From NCBI RefSeq assembly GCF_000182925.2, contig NC_026502.1:434001-498000 (forward strand): 64,000 bases of DNA, written 5' to 3'. This DNA is from Neurospora crassa OR74A (lineage: Eukaryota > Ascomycota > Sordariomycetes > Sordariales > Sordariaceae). The notes beneath the pieces were generated by a model. It ran no database searches. It was not told the DNA's origin and was given only the letters and a program-made list of their open reading frames with translations. How positions within the stretch are numbered: the stretch's first letter is position 1; every line of letters starts with the position of its first letter. Positions 56,193-64,000 of this stretch are shown piece after piece. The position numbers were made by a program, and so were the translations under genes.

Positions 56193-57170
56193 TGTCTACC
56201 TAGGCTTTGACACACACTGCGCACTGAGTGGGAGAGCTGTGGACTGGAAAATGGTGGGGGTCTCTGAAGAGGGATGATGGTTTGATGTGTATCGGGTGGT
56301 GATTGGATTTCACGTCCAGTCGATGTCGATGAGATGCCGATACTGTTGATAAGTGTCAACTAGAACTGACAAAGAAACTTCAAGTGTGCTCAGATTAGTA
56401 TGGATGGAGGAATATAAGAGATCATGCTATATGTACATATATTGGGTCGGGCAGTCTCTGCGATTTGTTATGATCAGCGAGTAGCAGAACAGCACCGACA
56501 CAGATGCATACTACCTACGCAAGGCATCTTCGAAGGCAAACGAACTAGGTGACGGCCTGACGGGGACCGGGGGGGAGAACCAATAATGTTACGCTTCTAG
56601 ATTCCTTAAGCGCCGGTGCTACGCTGCCACTCAAGGGAACCGCTCGTAACAAGCGCTCTAGACGTACATATCAATTTAAAGGCGACACTGCTTGGATAAC
56701 GCTGAATCGAGCATGACTTCCAAGTTGTCCGGTCGGGTATCTGCTGCTGATCAGGATAATCATCGGCTTGAGGAGCTCAGTTTCAACAGGAAACCGGTCG
56801 AGTCTGACGACATCAGGCAGGGGGATGACTTTGCCGTCAACTAGACTCCTTCTGTATGGTCAGACACATCAACTCTGCCGCTTCGAAACACCATGCTCCC
56901 CAGGTTTTCAACAGCGGACAGGGAAAGGGAGATCAACAACAAACCTCTCACCTGTTTCACATTGGAACTTCATGCTTAATCATACTTTATAAGTCTGCAA
57001 TGATGAACTGTTGAACTAAAGTGAATGGTATCATACCAGAAAGGGATCATTCAAAGAACACCATCCTCACCGTGAACCTAGGATATACTCGTAGAAACCG
57101 TAACCATTCGTTCATTATCCAAGATCATTCCGTCTTCCATCTCCGCTTTCAAATCATTACTTCACCAAGC
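56193..57170. other. pin-c upstream / het-c downstream spacer
   Basis: A 978-bp gap between the het-c stop and the pin-c start, both genes on the minus strand. No coding sequence seen. It must hold the pin-c promoter and het-c polyadenylation signals. Confidence 0.6.
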
Positions 57171-60100
57171 TCAATACCTCCGATGCTCGTCCCTACCGCC
57201 ATAACTTCCGCCATATCCTCCACCACCTCCATATCCACCTCCATATCCACCTCCATATCCACCACCATATCCCCCTCCGTACCCTCCTCCACCGCCATGA
57301 TGACCACTTCCCCTAGACCCTTGCCCAGGGTAACCTCTTCCGTCTCGCTCCTCGCTGCTACTCCTGCTTCCATGGCTTCCTCTCCTCCTCCTGCCATCCC
57401 TACCGCCACGTCTCTCATCCCTCTCATAATGCTGATCATAATTCCTCTCGTACGCATCAGCCCTTCCACCGTGGGGATAAGGAGCCGAGCCACCACCGCC
57501 TACTGCACCGCCATGGGGGTAGGGAGCGCCGCCGTGTGGACTTCCGCCATAGCCACCGTGGCTGGGAGGGGGACCAGCAGAGTAACCAGCGTACCCGCCG
57601 CCGTAGCCGGAGGGGCGAGGAGGAGATGGGGGACGCCCACCACTGTAGGAGCTATGAGGGGGGCCGCCGTAGTGTGGTTGAGAGCCGTAGGGTGGCTGGG
57701 AGGGGGGCGCGCCATAGGAGGGTTGAGATGAGTAAGACGGTTGGGAACCATAGCTGGGTTGAGAGAACCCGCCGTACGATGGTCCAGAAGAGCCACCGTA
57801 TGATGGGCCGGAAGAGCCACCATATGACGGCTGCGAAGGATAGCTGCTGCTGCTGCCCTCATAAGCTTGATGACCGCCGTGGTGGTACCCAAAGGACGCA
57901 GGGGCGGGTGAGGGGCGGCCGGAACCATGAACGGAGGATCCATACCCAGAGGAAGAGGGGCGGCTGCCGTAGTAGCGATCTGTTGGCGGAGAGGCATGGC
58001 GTGGGTCGGCGGAGGAGAAGTAAGAGGCTGCCTCGCCGTGCGTGGGAACCTCGTGGTGAGAAGAGGAGGCGGAGTAGCCATACTTGTGGCCGGTGGAGGA
58101 AGACGGCCTACCGCCACCTACGCCGCCGCTAGGGGCAGAAGTGTCCAGATCACGGGATTGGATCTTGCTCCAGAGGGAGCCCGCAACTTTGCCGTGGCCA
58201 CCATCAGCGCCGCATGAGGTGTGGCCACCACCGGGGCCACGGTCCATAGGTTGACCGTTCAGGACATGGTTGTGGCCTTCCTTGACGGACTCGGACGCGA
58301 GAAGCGTCTTGTAGTCATGATGAGTCTCCCGGGACCACTGCACAACGGTCTCGTACATTGTGCGCTGAATCTCGACCTCCTCCTTGTAGTTGGCAGGATG
58401 GTGGAAAACCTGGAGGACGTCGGCAATGACCTCGCTGTCGGGTACACCGGGATTTTCCCAGGCGTAAACAACCCGGCTGTCGTTGGAGTTAGCATAGTTC
58501 GAAGATCCGAAGATGAAGCAAGGAAAAGGTGGAGACCTACGGAACAACGTATTGAACAATGTTGGCGGCGACGCGACCGGCGCACGAGTTTAAGATGTTG
58601 GTAAAGTGGTCCTTGGAAAGCATAGAGTGGGTGGGGTTGTCGCACTGAGGGTTATTCCACGGCTCGAGCTGCTGCTTTGCGCTGGTCGCGATGAGACCAG
58701 ACGAGCCCTCCTTCAACACTTGAGTGACCTGGTTGATAATGGGGCGCAGGAAAGGAGCCAGCAAGCCAAGAATGAAAGCCGTCAAAGTCTCGCTGATCTT
58801 CTCCAGCAGACTCTCCAAACCGGGAATCTTTTCAATCATGTTGTTGATGGACCTGACAATCTTGTCACGAAACTCGAGGATTGGGTAGATCTTGGCGGCA
58901 GTCTTGACGGGGTCAAAGTTGGGGCTCATGCCAGGAACAACATTGACGTTGCCAGCAGATCTGCTGTTCTCCTGTTCTTGAGCTTCAGAGGCAGCCTTCA
59001 GGCTACGGGCTGTGCTGGCATAGCCGTCACCGACACCCGGAAGCTTGGAAACGAGAGAGATAAAGTCTCCATCGTTGCTAGAGGAACCGCCTAAGTTCAA
59101 ACCAAAGAGGCTGAGACCGCGATCGCGTGAAGAACCGCCACCGGACCCCTTGGTCAGTTGTTCAGCGGTCAGGAGGGCATCGTTCATTTCGTCAACCTCG
59201 GATTGGGTGAAGTGATCGTTGGCCTCACCCAACACGGAGTGCAAGAAGTCGACCCCTCCAAATGTACCGGTGACTAGAGGCCAAACCGACTTTCCATTGT
59301 TACGTGTGTCATTCCTGAGTGTGATTCGAGTATCTGTGCCAACGTGGGGAAAGACTGGACTATGCCCGCCCCGCCTTTCTTCCATATCGATTAGGACCAA
59401 CTCGCAGTAGTTACTGTGGGCAGGAAAGTCCTCCAGGGTATGAAGGGCCTGTCCCAAGCACCTCAAGGCCTCGCACAGGTCGGACTCCTTGCCTCTGCCA
59501 CGAGAGCCACTGGTATACAGACGACCGAAATGGATGCAACGCTCCAAGCTGAAACGAATATAGCCGGCACTTGTGGTGTTCCAGCCTTGTTGATAGGCCA
59601 ATCTTTCGTTGGCGATATAGTTTTTCATTCCGGAATATAAATCGATCTCGAGTTCTCCGGGATGTACCGGGCCCCGTAGTCTTGGGTCAAACTCGCGGGC
59701 ATCCTTTCCGTCAGCATAGCCAAGAGGGTTGTCGATATGTTCCTCGGGTCTGTAAACGCCCAGGCGCTCCTCGGTAACCTCGAACTCTTCGGTAGCGTAT
59801 CCATGAGCCAGGAAAGAAAGAACCCATACCTAGTGACAAGAGTTAGTGGATGGAATGAAACGAGGGCACGGCGAAGATGGGACGAAAGACTTGCAATGAT
59901 GCGAATGGTAGCCGCATTAACTCCCTTCAAGCTGCCGACATCGATAGCCTGGGAGTAGTCTCGGAGCCAGTTACCAAAGTAGGTGCGCCCGACCATCATA
60001 GTGGTCCACTTTTTGCCGTTAATGAAGGCCAGAGTCTTGAGAACGTCTTCGATATCGCCATGTCTCCAGTTGTGGCCCTCGACCTGGGCGATGGAGGGAA

Positions 60101-60200
60101 TGTTGCCAGCACCGAAGGCTGCGGCCTTGTCCGGGAGGACAACCAGGACCAGAGCTAGGACCAGCAAGACGCTGCCCCAGCCTATCCTGAGACCCGTCAT
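57171..60200 (-). CDS. het-c: HET-C vegetative incompatibility protein
   Basis: Three exons, 60200-59895, 59829-58541 and 58476-57171, give 966 residues, the length I recall for Neurospora HET-C. Intron 1 (65 nt) has a GC donor (ATT/GCAAGT) and a normal CACTAG acceptor; intron 2 (64 nt) is GTAGGT with a GCTAAC branch. The protein starts with a signal peptide (1 to about 28), then AFGAGNIPSIAQVEGHNWRHGDIEDVL, the hallmark of the HET-C family. The middle part includes an HSN/histidine-containing helix region (LGQALHTLEDFPAHSN), the segment around 247-300 where I recall the allelic specificity indel, and several predicted helices at about 415-475. The C-terminal about 250 residues are Tyr/Gly/Ser/Pro-rich, ending in GGYGGG repeats. 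HET-C acts at the plasma membrane as complexes formed between unlike alleles. The allele cannot be assigned here. Confidence 0.96.
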
Positions 60201-62041
60201 CGTGTGCAACTCAAAATGTGTGGCTTCGCGTGCTTTCTTTGTGTATTTGCGCGCAAATGGATGAAGGTTTGGGTCAGTTTTTGAGATGAAAGAGGTCAAG
60301 ATGTCATCCAGTCTTCAGTTTGCCAAGGGAGATGAGATGGAGAACTAGGTCTAGTAGCTAGTAGGCGCAGTACTTGCAAAAAACATGCGCGTGACTCAGC
60401 TACAACCTGCGCAGAAGGTGTGTCTCGCGGACGTCTTTGGAGAAGTACAATTGGAGGAACCTTGAGGACAGAGTAAGACAAGCGGCCTGAAGCTGGAAGG
60501 AGCTGTCCAGTGGGCAGATTACGAAGGATTTTGCAAAAAGAGGATGGGGATGGGGAAGGAACGGGCAAAGCTGCGACCTGAGGAGAGCTGAGCTTGATCA
60601 ACGAGGCGCGCCAAGCAAAGCCCTTGACGTCAGATTTTGAACTCCCACCAAATCTCAACTGCAGTGCACTGAACACTGCAGTGACGGGAAGCCGAGGCAG
60701 GTGCTCTCCTCTCTTTGTGAACGACTCGATTAAATTGCTCGCCCGCAGTCTAATACCGAGTGCCAAGTTCTTTCCCATCTAGCAAGGCTCAAAGGCGTGC
60801 CAAAGATGTTGCTTGACCTATATGTACGTACGGTCTCGGCGTATACGAAGCTCCCAAGAGTTCTTTTTGGAGCGGAGCCATCCATGAACCCGCCGCCGTC
60901 CCATCTCCAACAAAGTTCCCGTCATGGGTACACTAGAGGTAGGAAGTTGTGCACGGTGCTCGGTGTTCAGTACTATAGCCGGCACATAAATTAGTTTGCA
61001 AGGCATATAGTTGTTCATCATCTGCAAGTTCGACATCACCCCAAATGACTTCGCGGTATCAATCCCATTGGACATCATCCAACACTGTCACATGAAGCAA
61101 CAAAAAGACGGGAAACACTCCGACGAGAACAAGCATAAAATTGGCCGGGCACAACCTAAGTCCCGTCCCGCACTTAATATCGTACCCACTTTACTCACCA
61201 CTGCACCGAGCCTTGAGATTGCCCCGCCAAAATCCTCCACATTTTCAAAGGGACCTGGCAATCGGCAGGCACCGCTCCCGACCGACAACCGAACTGAAGT
61301 TGGGACATCACAACGCGTTTGGAGTACAGGAGCTTGAACCAACCCGTCGTCAGGGTTATCATAGAGTCCAGGGTTGTACGTGCGGTTCCAGAGAGATCCA
61401 GGCAAAAGGCAAGATCCAGCGAGAACAACGCCGAACAAGATTGGAGTTCTCTTTTTCAGACCAAGAAAAAAAAACAGAGTTCGATTTCTTCGCCCTGCGC
61501 CGTCTTGGCGAACCCATCGGTACCATCGGATAACGCCACCCTCTGCTGACGGTTTTTACGCGCATTCCGTGGACGGGGGACCACAGCGACTCCAGCGAGT
61601 GACAGCTGTCGCGCGCCCCCAGGAACTTGGGAACCCCTGACGGGTACAGCAAGGCCGGGCCCAGAAAAGTCGTCCGTTCTTCAGGAACACGCAAACTCAC
61701 GCCCGACTTCCGTTCCCGTCCCTTCCCGTAGATCCTATCCCATAACATCAGAGTAAGACCCCTTTTTCCCTACCTACCTACATTGTTTCACTCTATTACT
61801 ATTCTAATGCTTCATTCTGGTATATGAGGCTTCATTCCCACCTTTTATAAGCTCTTTGATATCCTCGTTGCGAGGTAGTCTGTATCCCCCGTCGTCTTTT
61901 TGACTGTTTTGGTTCTTTCACCGCCCAAAAAAGTTATAAGCGAGAAGCGAGACAATCCCATACCCAAAACATCAATCCCAGCCGAGACGTCGACCTCACT
62001 CTGCAGAGAGCATTGCATCCTGCGACCACAATACAGCAACC
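60201..62041. other. Divergent intergenic region between het-c and the fatty-acid hydroxylase gene
   Basis: It holds both promoters. Small frames on either strand (for example 60296-60778 minus and 61141-61533 plus) lack motifs and good starts. A CT-rich stretch precedes the hydroxylase start. Confidence 0.55.
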
Positions 62042-63217
62042 ATGTCGGGCCGCACTCTCCCCACCCTCACCATCGACGAGGTCGAGTCGCACAACTCGGC
62101 AAAGTCTTGCTATGTCACCGTTGGCAGGAATGTCTACGACGTGACCGACTTCCTCGACTCCCACCCCGGCGGTGCTGATCTCGTCCTCGACTGGGCCGGC
62201 AAGGACATTGGCGCCATCCTCAAGGATGAGGCATCGCATACTCACTCCGAGGCCGCATACGAAGTCCTCGACGAGTCGCTGGTGGGATATCTTGCATCAG
62301 GAAACGGCGCTGCGGCGAACGGGACGACGAAGGACGGCGAGAACGGAACAGAACAGCAATGGGTTCATCCTCGGACGGGTATGTCCTGCGAAGAGGACCT
62401 CAGCAAGGACACCGACTACAACGCCGATTACAAGACACATAAGTTCCTCGACTTGAACAAGCCGCTGTTCATGCAGATCTGGAACGGTGGTTTCTCCAAG
62501 GAGTTCTACCTCGACCAGGTCCACCGCCCGCGCCACTACAAGGGAGGAGAGTCGGCGCCTTTGTTTGGCAACTTCCTTGAGCCTCTGTCCAAAACGCCGT
62601 GGTGGTTGATCCCGCTAGTCTGGTGGCCGCCCATCTCGTACGGTGTCTCCGTCGCATTCCAGGGCTTTGGCAGTGTCGCTCCCGTGGCCGGCTATTTCGG
62701 ATTTGGCCTCGCTTTCTGGACGTTGATTGAGTACATTTTGCATCGCTTCCTGTTCCACCTTGATTAGTGAGTATTCGCAGACCCTTTGCGCAGCACTCGA
62801 ACACGCACTAACCCGCTTCTTTCTAGCTACCTCCCTGATAACCGCGTCGGCATCACCGCGCACTTCCTCCTTCACGGCATTCACCACTACCTGCCCATGG
62901 ACAGGTACCGCCTCGTCATGCCGCCCACCCTCTTTGTCGTCCTGGCCGCTCCCTTCTGGAAGTTTGCCCACGCCATCCTGTTTTACAACTGGTACGCTGC
63001 CACTGCCGCCTTCTGCGGTGGTGTCTTTGGCTACACCCTTTACGACATGACCCACTACTTCCTCCACCACCAGAACTTGCCCGCCTACTACAAGGAGCTC
63101 AAGAAGTACCACCTTGCCCACCACTTCCTCGACTACGAGAACGGCTTTGGCGTCACCAGCGCCTTCTGGGACAAGATCTTTGGTACCGAGCTTGTGTACA
63201 ACCCCAAGACGAACTAA
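62042..63217 (+). CDS. scs7: Sphingolipid fatty-acid 2-hydroxylase (SCS7/FAH1)
   Basis: Two exons, 62042-62766 and 62827-63217 (60-nt intron, GTGAGT donor, phase 2, joining as HLDYYLPDN), giving 371 residues. Scs7 is the ER di-iron enzyme that hydroxylates carbon 2 of the very-long-chain acyl group of ceramide. The N-terminal cytochrome b5 domain shows the heme motif DSHPGGADLV (H41) and a second His in DEASHTHSEA. The C-terminal fatty-acid hydroxylase domain has several membrane helices and the His clusters HRFLFHLD, HFLLHGIHHYLPMD, HYFLHH and KYHLAHHFLDYENGFG that hold the metal. Length fits the yeast protein (384). It is divergent from het-c, with no functional tie known. Confidence 0.96.
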
Positions 63218-64000
63218 GTACCACACCTTGGTGGACTTGGTTCGAATATAGAACTCTCTTCTTCACACACACAGCCCGACTAGACCTTTGCAAGGCGTCG
63301 TTGGGGTACATACTTATATGAAACAACCATATTTTAATGAAAGAAAGAAGGAAAAACAGAGTATGTACATAGAATAGGATGCATGAAGTATTGACGCCGC
63401 ACGCAGGCACGGGGTGGGCAGGACATCTCAAATCACGGGTTAGGCAGCTGGGGAAACACAGACAAAAGTCAATGGGAAGGGGTTTTTGCTTCGGTTTGGG
63501 CTGGTCGGCCGGTTGATAGGTAAAGGGGATGGGGCGTCTAGTAGCTGTTAGGTTTGGCTGGACTGGACTGCGGTGGCAGCAAGGGGGAATTATCATGGGT
63601 ATATGTTGCTTCTTTCTGGTCGTTGGTCAATACCCCCTAATGTTAATATGAATGACTCGCAACTAAGGTTACTGGAAATACGCCATTCAAAGCAGTGTCT
63701 ATTATGAGTGTTGATAGTTGATGCATATTGCTGTTGGCAGGTTCAGGGGTAGTTTGGTTGAGAATGTGCACTTTGTTGGCTGGACTTATCGCTACAGGAA
63801 AACTACCGAGCCTCACCGTGACACAGCACACTTTCCCGTCATTTACTGTATCCCAGTTCAACCTGAGCAAAGGCGGTCAATGCAATTTCTTGGCATCGAA
63901 CAAGTTTCTGCGAGTGGAGGTCACGTGTCCATCATATAACCTGCCGCCGGCTAGCCAGTGATGGGCCGCCACAGCCTGAAGTTCCCCGGCCCAGCGCCGC
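63218..64000. other. 3' region, no gene seen
   Basis: Downstream of the hydroxylase gene. Short frames near 63643-63961 have no recognisable features. A gene could begin beyond the window edge. Confidence 0.5.

Overview
The window is a gene-dense euchromatic segment from a filamentous ascomycete of the Sordariales, almost certainly Neurospora (N. crassa or a close relative). Genes carry short introns of about 60-200 nt with GTATGT/GTAAGT donors and CTAAC/CTGAC branch sites. Coding DNA is GC-rich, and intergenic DNA is full of simple repeats and TACCTAGGTA-type motifs. The strongest species marker is a complete het-c gene: it splices to 966 codons, the length I recall for Neurospora HET-C, and lies next to a HET-domain gene in the position of pin-c. 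The exon models below were built by hand from reading frame, splice consensus and phase. Every multi-exon model closes in frame except 36506-38087.

Layout. 0-3.5 kb: the last exon of an amino-acid permease, then a repeat-rich spacer and a small low-complexity protein. 3.9-7.8 kb: two tandem HET-domain genes on the minus strand, the second with a likely N-terminal membrane anchor. 9.1-9.7 kb: a small DUF4440/SnoaL-like protein. 11.9-17.9 kb: a very large KDM4-type JmjC histone demethylase with an extended PHD finger and a Gln-rich tail. 18-22 kb: a gene-poor spacer. 22.2-26.5 kb: a divergent pair, a long-chain-base-1-phosphate phosphatase (LCB3 type) and the ALG2 mannosyltransferase. 27.2-30.7 kb: a polyglutamine protein with an N-terminal helix-turn-helix region and a von Willebrand A protein. 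33.6-35.4 kb: a PLP-dependent aminotransferase. 36.5-38.1 kb: a many-exon coiled-coil gene carrying an in-frame TAG. 40.3-45.5 kb: the reductive iron-uptake pair, a FET3-type ferroxidase and the FTR1 permease, divergently transcribed from one promoter with three perfect iron-regulator GATA sites. 45.8-51.2 kb: a BTB-like protein and a PP2C phosphatase. 51.9-52.5 kb: two intron-containing tRNA-Gln(CUG) genes. 53.3-60.2 kb: the pin-c/het-c nonself-recognition locus. 62.0-63.2 kb: the sphingolipid fatty-acid 2-hydroxylase SCS7.

Themes. Nonself recognition is represented by three HET-domain genes plus het-c. Iron acquisition is a self-contained two-gene module with its regulatory sites in place. 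Sphingolipid metabolism appears twice (LCB3 and SCS7), without evidence of linkage beyond proximity. I see no transposon, viral relic, CRISPR array or rRNA gene.
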